A program made the position numbers and the translations under genes. From Chthoniobacter flavus Ellin428 (GTDB lineage Bacteria > Verrucomicrobiota > Verrucomicrobiia > Chthoniobacterales > Chthoniobacteraceae): a DNA stretch of 64,000 nt. This document shows positions 1 through 8,393 of the stretch, in pieces (the first letter of the stretch is position 1; each line of letters opens with the position of its first letter). The stretch is taken from positions 299,280 to 363,279 of the forward strand of contig NZ_ABVL01000006.1 of assembly GCF_000173075.1 (NCBI RefSeq). The letters are read 5' to 3'. The notes under the pieces were generated by a model. The model was not told the origin of the DNA and did no database searches. It saw only the letters and a list, made by a program, of their open reading frames with translations.

Positions 1-831
1 GAGCATGGGGTAGCCCATGTGCGCGCCGGGCGGGTGGAAGCTGAGACGATCGTTCCAACCGCCACCGTCGTTGGTGTTGTCGCGGGTGAAGACGTCGAGG
101 GTGGGCGTCACCGAGACGTCGTAAATGTTACGCGTGCCTTCCACGAAGAGCTCCAGGCCGGTGCCGTCCGGGCGGATGCGCACCACACCGCCGCCGCGAT
201 GGGTGAGCGTGCGGCCATCCGTGCCCTTGGCATTGATGCAGCCGTAATCGCCCATGGCGATGTAGATGTAGCCATCGATGGCCAGCCGGCAGCCATTGGT
301 CGTGTGATCGGCACCGCGGAAGCCGAGGTCGAAGCCGAGCCCGGTGAGGATATCTTTCTGGCGGGTGGCTTTGCCTTCGCCGGTGTCGTCGTAATAGGCG
401 GTGAGATTTGGCGGGTGCATCACGTAGAGCACGCCGGGGCCGTCGCCCTTCGGGCCGTCCCAGATCACGCCGCGCGGACTTTCCACTTCGCAAAAGGTTT
501 TCACCTCGTCGGCATGGCCGGTCCCCTTGGTGTCGCGCAGGCGCAGCACCTTGCCGCGGGCCTTGCCGGCTTCATTGCGATCGCGGCCGAGCGAACCATT
601 TTCGTCCACGGCGACGAAGAGCGTGCCGTCCGGCGCGGCGCTCACGGAGGTCGGGTAGCCGGCCATCGGCGGCTTGGCAAAAACGGTGGCCTCGTAACCC
701 TCGGGCAGCGTGACCGTCTTCAGGATCTCCGCCTCGGAGCGTTCGGGAAGTTGATCGCCTTTCTTTTGGGCCGAGGCAGGCAACGCCAGGGTCAAGCCGC
801 AGAGGAAGGATAGGGCAAAACGGTGGGACAT
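1..831 (-). CDS. Secreted PVC-type sorbosone-dehydrogenase-like protein, 3' part cut by window edge
   Basis: The reading frame is open from an ATG at 831 to the left edge of the window, giving 277 codons with no stop. It begins with a signal peptide (MSHRFALSFLCGLTLALPASA) and continues with beta-propeller-like sequence: LPEGYEATVFAKPP, SVSAAPDGTLFVAVDENGS, RGVIWDGPKGDGPGVLYV and NGCRLAIDGYIYIAMGDYG. This matches the N-terminal propeller of the large periplasmic membrane-bound-dehydrogenase proteins of Planctomycetes and Verrucomicrobia, which often carry a CxxCH haem domain further on. That domain would lie outside the window. The substrate cannot be told. The overlapping plus-strand frame at 19-813 is a codon-bias shadow. 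Confidence 0.8.
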   Translation of the reverse strand, partial: MSHRFALSFLCGLTLALPASAQKKGDQLPERSEAEILKTVTLPEGYEATVFAKPPMAGYPTSVSAAPDGTLFVAVDENGSLGRDRNEAGKARGKVLRLRDTKGTGHADEVKTFCEVESPRGVIWDGPKGDGPGVLYVMHPPNLTAYYDDTGEGKATRQKDILTGLGFDLGFRGADHTTNGCRLAIDGYIYIAMGDYGCINAKGTDGRTLTHRGGGVVRIRPDGTGLELFVEGTRNIYDVSVTPTLDVFTRDNTNDGGGWNDRLSFHPPGAHMGYPML

Positions 832-899
832 AGTCCCAAATCATTCCGGGTACGGCGAATCCTTAGCGAGATTTGTTTTCGGTGGGGGCTGCGGGATTT

Positions 900-980
900 C
901 TTAATCTTAATCTTAATCGTAATCTTACTCCACCGGGGGAATGAGGATTAAGATTACGATTAAGATTAAGAGGCTCTTCG
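900..980. repeat. Palindrome of TTAATC-type tandem repeats, copy 1
   Basis: The left arm (about 900-928) is a run of CTTAATC hexamer-like units with one TCGTAATC variant. The right arm (946-970) is its inverted complement (GATTAAGATTACGATTAAG), with a GC-rich spacer of under 20 bases. The right arm is followed by AGGCTCTTCG. A second copy with the same units and the same flank lies at 60646-60740. A transcript would fold into a long hairpin. Confidence 0.85.
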
Positions 981-995
981 ATATGCCAGACATCC

Positions 996-1673
996 CTACG
1001 GCGTGATCGTCACCGACTTGATGTAGAGCGTCCCGTGTCCCGGCGTGACCAGCACGTGAAAGGTCACATCCTGCCCACCGCCGACATCCTCCCAGCGGAC
1101 CTTCATTTTCTTCCAATCGCTGCCCGGGGTCGCGGCATCGAGCTTGTACATATAATTGTCCCGCTTATCGAGCCGCATGAGCACATCGCTCTTCGGATGG
1201 ACCAGCGCCGACCAATACCAAAACGTGCCCGGTTTCCAGGCGATCTCCCGGTCGAAGACGATGGCTTTGTCGTTCATCTTGAAATCCTGGGAGGCCTTGT
1301 AGGTCACCTCCGCATTCACGGTGTCCATTTCCTTGGGCGTGCGGAATTTCTGGGAGAAATCCGCGAACTGCGTGGACTTGAGCTTGATCTCCACGATCGG
1401 CGTCGTGCCGGGTTTCTGGGCCGCGGCGGGTGCGCCCGCTGGCGTGGTGCCCGTGCCGGGCGAGGCCACGGGTGGAAGCAGGCTGTTGCGGGAATCGTCA
1501 GTCGTCGAGATCGTGCCGTCCGGCTTGAGGTAAACCACCTGGCCGTCGCCCATCCAGCGGGATTTGCCTTTGGCGAAATCGCCGTTTTCCAAGCCATCGG
1601 CGGACATCGCCGTTGTTGCGCCGGCAAGCATGAAGCCGCCAGCCACCAGTAAGCCGCACATCAAATGACGCAT
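996..1673 (-). CDS. Small secreted protein of unknown function
   Basis: This encodes about 225 residues from the ATG at 1673. That start gives a clean signal peptide (MRHLMCGLLVAGGFMLAGATTAMSA), so a longer start at 1721 is less likely. The mature protein opens with a GLENGDFAKGKSRW segment like those at the start of carbohydrate-binding-module-like beta-sandwich proteins. It contains a Pro/Ala/Thr-rich stretch near residues 75-95 and ends in a beta-rich region (FHVLVTPGHGTLYIKSVTITP). It is probably exported to the periplasm or outside. No catalytic motif is visible and the function is unknown. Confidence 0.65.
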   Translation of the reverse strand: MRHLMCGLLVAGGFMLAGATTAMSADGLENGDFAKGKSRWMGDGQVVYLKPDGTISTTDDSRNSLLPPVASPGTGTTPAGAPAAAQKPGTTPIVEIKLKSTQFADFSQKFRTPKEMDTVNAEVTYKASQDFKMNDKAIVFDREIAWKPGTFWYWSALVHPKSDVLMRLDKRDNYMYKLDAATPGSDWKKMKVRWEDVGGGQDVTFHVLVTPGHGTLYIKSVTITP

Positions 1674-1893
1674 AATTTTGAATCCGGGGGTGAGGGTATG
1701 AGAGTAAAGACGTAGTTGCACGTCTGTTTATTAAGGAAATGGCGAGGGTTGTTACCGATGGTGGGCATTTTTCCCAGTTTCACCCCGTGGCGGTTTTGCG
1801 ATCCATCTCAGCCATTCATCAGTTTTACTTATTTTATTAATTTCGTTTGGTCGCTCTGAAGGGTGTGCTTAGATTCCAAACCCAATTTTCTTT

Positions 1894-4653
1894 ATGGCTA
1901 TTTCGTTCGCGAATCGTTTCAACGCCGACCTCCTGGATCAGAATTATGAGCGGTGGCGCAAAGATCCCGCTTCTGTGGACTCGACTTGGGCCGCTTTTTT
2001 CGAGGGCTTTGAACTCGGCTCCGTTCAGCCGAAAAATGGCGCTGCCGCTGCTCAAGCCGGCGCCCCGGTAGCCGCGACCGCTGACGCCCCGCTCCAGACC
2101 CGCGTCGATGGTCTCGTTTACGCCTATCGTACCCTCGGCCACACCATCGCGAACCTCGACCCGCTGGCCCACGAGCGCCCGCAGAACCCGCTCCTGAGCC
2201 TGCGCGAACTCGGCTTCGACGAAAAGGATCTCGACCTCACGGTGAGCTCGAAGTTCCTCCTCGGCGGCAAGCGCATGAAGCTGCGCGAGATGATCGGCGC
2301 GCTGGAGCGTATCTATTGCGGCCCGATCGGCACCGAGTTCATGCACATCCAGAATCCGCGCGTGCGGAACTGGCTGCGCGAGAAGATCGAGAATCGTCCG
2401 GCGGAATCGAGCACGGAGCAGGAAGTGCAGCGCCGCATCCTGCGCCAGCTCGTGAAGGTCGAGAGCTTCGAGCATTTCCTGCACACGAAATACCAGGGCC
2501 AGAAACGCTTCTCGCTCGAGGGCGGCGAATCGCTCATCACCGCGCTCTACGGCATCCTTGAGACCTGCCCGAATCGGGGCGTCGAAGAGATCTGCCTCGG
2601 TATGGCGCATCGCGGCCGCTTGAGCGTGATTGCGGAATTTCTGCGCAAGCCGTTCCGCACGATGTTCGCGGAATTCTCCGAGAATTACCTGCCGAACACC
2701 ACCGCCGGCGATGGCGACGTGAAGTACCACCTCGGCTATATGACCACGCGGAAGCTCAAGAGCGGCGAGGAAGTGGAAGTGCGTCTTTCGGCCAACCCCA
2801 GCCACCTCGAGGCCGTGAACCCCGTGGTGATGGGCATGACCCGCGCCCGCCAGCGCATCCGCAAGGACACCGATGATCGCCGCAAGGTCATCGCCGTGCT
2901 CATCCATGGTGACGCCGCGTTCGCCGGCCAGGGCATTGTCGCGGAAACGCTGAACATGTCGCAGCTCCAGGGCTATCGCATCGGCGGCACGGTGCACATC
3001 ATCGTGAACAACCAGATCGGTTTCACCACGCTGCCCGCGGATGCGCGCTCGACGACCTATTGCACCGACGTGGCAAAGATGATCGAGGCTCCGATCTTTC
3101 ACGTGAATGGCGACAACCCGCTCGCCGTGCGCTTCGTCTCGGAGCTGGCGCTGGAATTCCGCCAGACCTTCAAGCGCGACGTCGTCATCGACATCTACTG
3201 CTACCGCCGGCATGGCCACAATGAAGCCGATGATCCGGTCTCCACGCAGCCCACGATGTATGCCGACATCACCACGCACCCGAGTGTGGGCACGCAGTTT
3301 GAAAGGCAGCTCGTCTCCGCCGGCGTGATCTCGCAGGAGGAGGCCGACGCGCTCGAAAAGGAAATGGAAGAGCGCCACGAAAAGGCGCTGGGCATCGTCA
3401 AGGCGGCGGAGAAGGACCAGACGATCAACAGCTTCAGCGGTTCCACCGCCGCCCCGCAGCCGGTCTACACCCACGAGCCGGTCGACACCGCGGTCCGCAA
3501 GGAAAACCTCGCGAAGGTGGTGAAGGCGCTGACCAGCGTGCCCGAAGGCTTTACCATTCAGCCGAAGCTGAAGAGCTTCCTGCTCGAGAAACGGGCGAAA
3601 GTGTGGGCGAACAACGGTCCCTTCGACTGGGCCTACGGCGAAGCGCTGGCCATGGGCTCGCTGCTCCTCGAAGGCATCCCCGTGCGCCTCAGCGGACAGG
3701 ATGCGCGGCGTGGCACCTTCAGCCAGCGCAACTCCTATCTCTATGACCAGAAAACGCGCGAGCGCTACTGCCCGCTCAAGCATATCTCGCCCGACCAGGC
3801 GCAGGTCTGCATTTACAATTCGCTGCTCAGCGAATCCGGCGTGCTTGGTTTCGACTATGGCTACTCGCTGAATTTCCCGAACCTGCTCTGCATGTGGGAG
3901 GCGCAATTCGGTGACTTCGCCAATGGTGCGCAGGTCATCATCGACCAGTTCATTTCCTCCGCGGAATCGAAGTGGCAGCGTCCGAGCAGCCTCGTGCTGC
4001 TCCTGCCGCACGGCTACGAGGGGCAGGGACCGGAGCACTCCTCCGCGCGTCTCGAGCGCTTCCTCCAGCTCTGCGCCGAGGACAATATCCAGGTCTGCAA
4101 TCTGACCACGCCCGCGCAGTATTTCCATGTGCTGCGCCGGCAGATGAAGCGCACCTTCAAAAAGCCGCTGGTCATCATGACGCCGAAGTCGATGCTGCGT
4201 CTCGAAGCCGCGGCGTCGAAGCTCGAGGACTTCACCAACGATCGTTTCCACGAGATCCTCGCCGACCCGTTGCACACGGAACCGGAGAAGGTCAAACGCG
4301 TGATCCTCTGTACGGGCAAGGTCTACTACGACCTGCTGAAACATCGTGAAGAGAAGAAGATCACCGACGCCGCCATCGTCCGCGTGGAACAGCTCTATCC
4401 GTTGGATGAAGCGCAGCTCAAGGCCGCGGTGGGACACTATGCGAATGCCACGGCGCTCGTGTGGTGCCAGGAGGAGTCCCAGAACATGGGCGCCTGGAGC
4501 TACATGTTCTGGCACTTGAACCGCATGTTCCACTCGATCCCGCTCTGGTACGCCGGCCGCGGCGCCAGCGCCAGCCCGGCGGTCGGTTCGCTGGCCGGGC
4601 ATCGTGCGGAGCAAAAGCTCATCATCCAGGACGCCTTTAACCTAGGCCAATAG
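1894..4653 (+). CDS. sucA: 2-oxoglutarate dehydrogenase E1 component
   Basis: This thiamine-diphosphate enzyme of the TCA cycle decarboxylates 2-oxoglutarate and passes the succinyl group to the E2 lipoyl arm. The 919 residues match the usual E1o length. Visible landmarks are the N-terminal E1o segment (LLDQNYERWRKDPASVDSTW), GMAHRGRLSV near residue 245, the cofactor region HGDAAFAGQGIVAET from about residue 338, NNQIGFTT near 372, RRHGHNEADDP near 438 and the C-terminal HRAEQKLIIQDAF. The ATG at 1894 lies just before the conserved N-terminal helix. sucB follows 93 bp downstream on the same strand, so the two are probably co-transcribed. A 925-codon antisense frame over this gene is a shadow. 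Confidence 0.97.
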   Translation: MAISFANRFNADLLDQNYERWRKDPASVDSTWAAFFEGFELGSVQPKNGAAAAQAGAPVAATADAPLQTRVDGLVYAYRTLGHTIANLDPLAHERPQNPLLSLRELGFDEKDLDLTVSSKFLLGGKRMKLREMIGALERIYCGPIGTEFMHIQNPRVRNWLREKIENRPAESSTEQEVQRRILRQLVKVESFEHFLHTKYQGQKRFSLEGGESLITALYGILETCPNRGVEEICLGMAHRGRLSVIAEFLRKPFRTMFAEFSENYLPNTTAGDGDVKYHLGYMTTRKLKSGEEVEVRLSANPSHLEAVNPVVMGMTRARQRIRKDTDDRRKVIAVLIHGDAAFAGQGIVAETLNMSQLQGYRIGGTVHIIVNNQIGFTTLPADARSTTYCTDVAKMIEAPIFHVNGDNPLAVRFVSELALEFRQTFKRDVVIDIYCYRRHGHNEADDPVSTQPTMYADITTHPSVGTQFERQLVSAGVISQEEADALEKEMEERHEKALGIVKAAEKDQTINSFSGSTAAPQPVYTHEPVDTAVRKENLAKVVKALTSVPEGFTIQPKLKSFLLEKRAKVWANNGPFDWAYGEALAMGSLLLEGIPVRLSGQDARRGTFSQRNSYLYDQKTRERYCPLKHISPDQAQVCIYNSLLSESGVLGFDYGYSLNFPNLLCMWEAQFGDFANGAQVIIDQFISSAESKWQRPSSLVLLLPHGYEGQGPEHSSARLERFLQLCAEDNIQVCNLTTPAQYFHVLRRQMKRTFKKPLVIMTPKSMLRLEAAASKLEDFTNDRFHEILADPLHTEPEKVKRVILCTGKVYYDLLKHREEKKITDAAIVRVEQLYPLDEAQLKAAVGHYANATALVWCQEESQNMGAWSYMFWHLNRMFHSIPLWYAGRGASASPAVGSLAGHRAEQKLIIQDAFNLGQ

Positions 4654-4655
4654 CA

Positions 4656-4742
4656 ATTCGGATTGCGGAATGCGGAATGCGGAATGTAAGACACCGCTCC
4701 GCGCTACCGAACTCCGAACCCCGATCTTCGAACTCCGAATTT
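4656..4742. repeat. Degenerate palindromic repeat in the sucA-sucB gap
   Basis: The left arm is a tandem run of GCGGAAT units (about 4656-4686). The right arm (about 4708-4741) consists of CGAACTCCGAA-type units that read as the approximate inverted complement. The element fills almost the whole 93-bp gap between sucA and sucB and ends a few bases before the sucB start, so any ribosome-binding site must overlap it. It has the same architecture as the other tandem-repeat palindromes in the window. Confidence 0.65.
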
Positions 4743-4746
4743 TCCC

Positions 4747-5931
4747 ATGTCTCTCGAAATCAAAATCCCTGCCGTTGGCGAATCGATCACCAGCGGGCTC
4801 CTCTCGGTGTGGCACAAAAACGACGGCGACGCCGTGCAAGCGGGCGATGCGCTCGTGACGCTCGAGACCGACAAGGTTTCGACGGAGATCACCGCCGAGA
4901 AAGCCGGCACCTTGCGGGTGAAAGTGCCCGCCGGCACCGAGGTGAAGATCGGTGAAGTCGTCGGGACCATCGAGCCCGCTGAGGCGGGTGCTGCTTCCGC
5001 GCCCGCGAAGAGCGCCGAGCAGGTGCACGATGATAAATCGGACGCGAAGCAGACGCGCGAACACGTCGAGCCGCCCGCCGCGGTGATGCCGAAGACCCCG
5101 GCGGTGTCGATCCCGAAGCAGGCTTCGTCAGAAGTGGAGCACACCGCGAAGCCGAGCATTTCCGAGGCTGTCGCCGCGGCGAATGTCTCGCTGGCCGTCG
5201 TTTCGGAAAATGCCGTCGCGCCGGTGAGCGAAGGGCGCATCACCCGCAAGAAGCTTTCGCCGTTGCGCCGCAAGATCGCGCAGCAGCTCGTGATGGCGCA
5301 GCACACCGCCGCCATCCTCACCACATTCAACGAATGCGACATGAGCGCGGTGATGAAGCTGCGCTCCAGCCAGCAGGAAGCGTTTACCAAGGAGCACGGA
5401 GTCAAGCTCGGCTTCATGTCGTTCTTCATCAAGGCGACCGTCAGCGCGCTGAAGGCCGTGCCGGCGATCAATGGCCGCATGGATGGCGAAGACTTTGTGC
5501 AGAATCACTACTTCGATGTCGGCGTGGCCGTCGGCACCGAGCGTGGACTCGTTGTGCCGGTCATCCGCGATGCGGATCAGAAGTCGTTCGCGCAGATCGA
5601 GCGCGACCTCGCCGATTACGCGAATAAAGCGCGCGAAGGCAAAATCAAGATCGAGGATCTGCAGGGCGGTGTCTTCACGATCAGCAACGGCGGCATCTAT
5701 GGCTCGTTGCTCAGCACGCCGATCCTCAATCCGCCGCAATCCGGCATCCTCGGCATGCACAAGATCCAGGAACGCCCGATCGCTGAAAAGGGCCAGGTCG
5801 TCATCCGCCCGATGATGTATCTCGCGCTCAGCTACGATCACCGCGTGGTCGACGGCAAGGAAGCCGTGACCTTCCTGATCCGGGTGAAAGAGTGCATCGA
5901 GAACCCGGCGCGGTTGTTGCTGGATTTGTGA
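4747..5931 (+). CDS. sucB: Dihydrolipoyl succinyltransferase, E2 of 2-oxoglutarate dehydrogenase
   Basis: This accepts the succinyl group from SucA on a lipoyl lysine and transfers it to CoA. The 394-residue protein has an N-terminal lipoyl domain with the lipoylation site LETDKVSTE (Lys43). A variable Ala/Pro/Glu-rich linker covers about residues 80-165. The C-terminal acyltransferase core begins at [12 protein letters not shown] and ends with the catalytic [12 protein letters not shown] (His365, Asp369). The peripheral-subunit-binding domain that normally holds E3, with its GTGxxGRxxKxD signature, is not recognisable in the linker. The position after sucA and the core sequence favour E2o over another 2-oxoacid dehydrogenase E2. 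Confidence 0.93.
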   Translation: MSLEIKIPAVGESITSGLLSVWHKNDGDAVQAGDALVTLETDKVSTEITAEKAGTLRVKVPAGTEVKIGEVVGTIEPAEAGAASAPAKSAEQVHDDKSDAKQTREHVEPPAAVMPKTPAVSIPKQASSEVEHTAKPSISEAVAAANVSLAVVSENAVAPVSEGRITRKKLSPLRRKIAQQLVMAQHTAAILTTFNECDMSAVMKLRSSQQEAFTKEHGVKLGFMSFFIKATVSALKAVPAINGRMDGEDFVQNHYFDVGVAVGTERGLVVPVIRDADQKSFAQIERDLADYANKAREGKIKIEDLQGGVFTISNGGIYGSLLSTPILNPPQSGILGMHKIQERPIAEKGQVVIRPMMYLALSYDHRVVDGKEAVTFLIRVKECIENPARLLLDL

Positions 5932-6007
5932 AATGACGAATGACGGATGATCCCGCGAAACGGGAACGAGTCGCCTTCCTTTCGTCATTCGACGTTAGTC
6001 ATTCCCA
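5932..6007. repeat. Palindrome of ATGACGA-type tandem repeats
   Basis: The left arm (5932-5950) reads AATGACGAATGACGGATGA. The right arm (about 5980-6006) reads TTCGTCATTCGACGTTAGTC followed by ATTCC, an imperfect inverted complement. The element overlaps the sucB stop region and could act as its terminator hairpin. It is one of the short-tandem-repeat palindromes described in the findings. Confidence 0.7.
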
Positions 6008-6020
6008 TGCCCCTCTTCTC

Positions 6021-6127
6021 GTGCCCAAGCTCCAGCTTGGGCACGCAGTTGTCTTGGAAGCTCCAGCTTCCCTCCGACGAAGCTGGAGCTTCGCAGACAG
6101 TGGCATTACCAAGCTGGAGCTTGGTAA
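6021..6127. repeat. Array of four AAGCTCCAGCTT palindromes in mirror order
   Basis: Four small palindromes follow one another: CCCAAGCTCCAGCTTGGG (6024-6041), GGAAGCTCCAGCTTCC (6056-6071), CGAAGCTGGAGCTTCG (6078-6093) and TACCAAGCTGGAGCTTGGTA (6107-6126). The first two have the CC centre and the last two the GG centre, so the whole 107-bp array is also one large inverted repeat. The outer flanking bases of each unit also pair, which shows selection or a templated origin for pairing rather than for sequence. Confidence 0.85.
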
Positions 6128-6213
6128 CGAGGGGCGAAAAGGCTTCCCGGTGGCGGGTCGCTTGCCCGAACTGGCCATCCCTCGCCGACGCGCGAATATC
6201 CTAACGAGCATCA

Positions 6214-6645
6214 ATGAACTTCGTTTACCTCGCAGATGGAGCTGAATCCTTCGACTTCCTCTCGCCGGGGCAAGTTTTTCGCGGCGATCCTCTTTGTTGG
6301 GCCGGCGCGCCAGCGATGGTCGGCTGTCTTGTCGGTTGTCTCGTATGGGCGATGAGGCTTCGGCGTAAGGGGCGACCTTCTCCCTGCTTTCCGGGACCTT
6401 TACTGTTGGCTCTTGTTCCCATCGCCGTCGGCGTAGCGACTGGCCTTTGGTTCCTGAGTCATTTCATTCAGGCATATATCCGGGCGCGTTCTGCCGGGAT
6501 CGAGACCAACGGTGGTGATGAGCTGATTGTGAGCATTGCTGCGGTTGCTGAACTCATACTTGGTTTGGGCGCGTTCTTTTCAGTCGTCGCCGTTGGCCTG
6601 CTCATCCTGATCCATCGCAATGCCGGATCTTCCGCGGCGACCTGA
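6214..6645 (+). CDS. Small integral membrane protein of unknown function
   Basis: This encodes 143 residues with three likely membrane helices: GAPAMVGCLVGCLVWAM, LLALVPIAVGVATGLWFL and the C-terminal AELILGLGAFFSVVAVGLLI. The basic loop RLRRKGRP follows the first helix, which puts that loop in the cytoplasm by the positive-inside rule. No family was recognised. It lies between the AAGCTCCAGCTT palindrome array and the LssY-domain gene, 47 bp upstream of the latter. The hydrophobic pattern supports it as a real gene, but the N-terminal 25 residues are not membrane-like and the exact start is unsure. Confidence 0.5.
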   Translation: MNFVYLADGAESFDFLSPGQVFRGDPLCWAGAPAMVGCLVGCLVWAMRLRRKGRPSPCFPGPLLLALVPIAVGVATGLWFLSHFIQAYIRARSAGIETNGGDELIVSIAAVAELILGLGAFFSVVAVGLLILIHRNAGSSAAT

Positions 6646-6692
6646 ATCAGGGACTTCCTTCCCTCTGCGAAAGCTGTCATACCTCAGCCCGC

Positions 6693-7472
6693 ATGGCGCG
6701 TCCATTGACCCGTTTCATCGAGCGCTTTGGTGATTGGCTGATCGGCCTGTTGGCCGTTTGGGTCGTCATCGCCTACCTCGCGCTGCCCGTCTGGTGGAAG
6801 CGTCACGAGGCGAAGCACCCGGCTTTGATCGACGCGCCGTACATCACTGAGACCGGTGCGCACATTCCGGGCGATCCGCTGAACCTGTCCGTCATCGGCG
6901 CGGAGGACGATCTCCGCTCGGCCTTGGGAGCCGCCGGCTGGTATGCTCCGGATTCGATCACCATTCGCAGCAGCCTGCACATCGCGGCGTCCACGATCTT
7001 TCATCGTCCTTATCTCGATGCGCCGGTCAGCAATCTGTTTCTCTTCGGTCGCAAGGAAGATCTCGCCTTCGAGAAGCCGGCGGGGCGTGATCCACGGGAG
7101 CGGCATCACGTGCGGTTTTGGAAAGCGCCGCAACTCGACGAGCAAGGCCGGCCATGCTGGTTTGGTGCCGCGACCTTCGACCGCAGCGTCGGCTTGAGCC
7201 ACACCACCGGCCAGATCACCCATCACATCGCCGCGGACATCGACATGGAACGCGACGGTTTGGTCGTCGACCTGCAACGCGTCAATCGGGTGCAGTCACT
7301 CGATTGGAAGAACGACTTCCAGCCGCAACCCGACGGACGCAACGGCGGCGGTGATCCGTGGCATACGGATCAGCGTATGGCGGTGGTGACGCTGAAAGCA
7401 GGGCTTGCAACCGTGGCCGGCCAGATGGAGGGGCTTGCTCCGTCTGCGCCCCATCTTCCAGCTTCGCACTGA
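6693..7472 (+). CDS. LssY C-terminal-domain protein
   Basis: The 259-residue protein has one N-terminal membrane anchor (LIGLLAVWVVIAYLALPVWW) followed by an LssY_C-type domain. Family-like stretches are GDPLNLSVIGAEDDL, LGAAGWYAPDSITIRSSLHI, PVSNLFLFGRKEDLAFEKPA, RHHVRFWKAP and HHIAADIDMERDGLV. In other bacteria this domain is found alone or fused to PAP2 phosphatase-like membrane proteins. Its biochemical role is not established. The last 15 or so codons run through a palindromic repeat at 7424-7503, so the C-terminal tail (QMEGLAPSAPHLPASH) appears to be repeat-derived rather than conserved. Confidence 0.8.
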   Translation: MARPLTRFIERFGDWLIGLLAVWVVIAYLALPVWWKRHEAKHPALIDAPYITETGAHIPGDPLNLSVIGAEDDLRSALGAAGWYAPDSITIRSSLHIAASTIFHRPYLDAPVSNLFLFGRKEDLAFEKPAGRDPRERHHVRFWKAPQLDEQGRPCWFGAATFDRSVGLSHTTGQITHHIAADIDMERDGLVVDLQRVNRVQSLDWKNDFQPQPDGRNGGGDPWHTDQRMAVVTLKAGLATVAGQMEGLAPSAPHLPASH

Positions 7473-7503
7473 AGTGGGCGGCGACGGAGCACCGCCCTCC
7501 ATC
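7424..7503. repeat. Inverted GATGGAGGG...GCTCCGTC repeat at a gene end
   Basis: The left arm starts at 7424 with GATGGAGGGGCTTGCTCCGT. The bottom strand of 7475-7503 reads GATGGAGGGCGGTGCTCCGT, so the two arms are inverted copies. The element lies between convergent genes. It supplies the last codons and stop of the LssY-domain gene and ends immediately before the stop of the sugar isomerase-like gene, so it could serve as a bidirectional terminator. Confidence 0.75.
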
Positions 7504-7505
7504 GA

Positions 7506-8291
7506 TCAATTCAGCCCCGCATCCGCCATCTGCTGACGCAAGGCGGCCAGCGCCTTCGCTGGCTCGGTGTTCACGTCCTTCCACTCCGGTTCGATGGCCA
7601 GCGTCTTGTTGTAACCGGCCTTCTTCAGTGCGCGGAGATAGGGACGCAGGTCGTAATCCGTCGTTCCGGGAATGGCGCGGCCTTTGATCTCCGAAACATG
7701 GATGTGCTCCAGAATGTCTGCGAACCGCTCGATCTCGCTCGGCGCTTCGCTCTCGATATCCATGTGGAAGTTGTCCGCCAGCAGCCGCACGCTGGAATGG
7801 CCCACGCTGTGCACGATGTCCGCGCCATCGGCGAGTGACATGATGAAATTCGAATCCACCCGGCAGACCGGTTCGATGACGATGATCACACCGTGCCGTT
7901 CCGCGAGCGGAGCATAGCTGGCCACGGCGCGAATGAACTGCTCGCGGGCCTGCTCTTTGGAGAAGCCTTCCGGCACCCGGCGCGAGGCGCCGCTGCCCCA
8001 GACGATCTTTTTCACGCCCACCTGCTCGGCACGGCGGAAGACACTCTCGCCCCAACGCTGCAGGCGGGCTTCATCGACCGAGGGTCCGATCGGGCGCAAG
8101 TCCGGCGGCAGCAGCCGATTGGCCGCCGTCACCGGCTTCGCCAGGGACTTTACGATGGCCAGACGCTCACGGAAAGCCGCCTCGTCCGCCTCGGGCACCA
8201 GGAGGGTCTGCACGTTCTCCTCCACGAAATCGAAAGGTTGATCGGCAAACGCCGCGCCGTGTTTGATGTCGATGTAAAGGCCGAGTTGCAT
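7506..8291 (-). CDS. Sugar phosphate isomerase/epimerase family TIM-barrel protein
   Basis: The 261-residue protein has the xylose-isomerase-like TIM-barrel pattern (AP_endonuc_2 family): VKKIVWGSGASRRVPEGFS, HGVIIVIEPVCRVDSNFI, SVRLLADNFHMDIE and HIHVSEIKGRAIPGTTDYD. The conserved Glu of VIEPV, the His of ADNFHM, the His of HIHVSE and the late Glu of LAIEPEW would bind a divalent metal as in the family. The protein is probably cytosolic, as no signal peptide is seen. The actual sugar or inositol substrate cannot be inferred. It is divergent from ilvH, with about 100 bp between them. Confidence 0.85.
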   Translation of the reverse strand: MQLGLYIDIKHGAAFADQPFDFVEENVQTLLVPEADEAAFRERLAIVKSLAKPVTAANRLLPPDLRPIGPSVDEARLQRWGESVFRRAEQVGVKKIVWGSGASRRVPEGFSKEQAREQFIRAVASYAPLAERHGVIIVIEPVCRVDSNFIMSLADGADIVHSVGHSSVRLLADNFHMDIESEAPSEIERFADILEHIHVSEIKGRAIPGTTDYDLRPYLRALKKAGYNKTLAIEPEWKDVNTEPAKALAALRQQMADAGLN

Positions 8292-8393
8292 GGGAGAAAT
8301 GGGTGAAGGGGCAGTGCAACTGGCCCGAAGCGGGGCGTCAACTTTAAGTTTGACTCACTCGCGACCCGCACCGAGACTCCGCGCCCCTAAATT

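Noticed and set aside
900..970. Possible CRISPR array from regular short repeats
   Set aside because: The units are hexamers with no spacers and are arranged as an inverted pair, unlike direct repeats with unique spacers.
1837..4614. 925-codon minus-strand open frame
   Set aside because: It lies wholly opposite sucA, whose protein is unmistakable. The antisense sequence has no domain and reflects high-GC codon bias.
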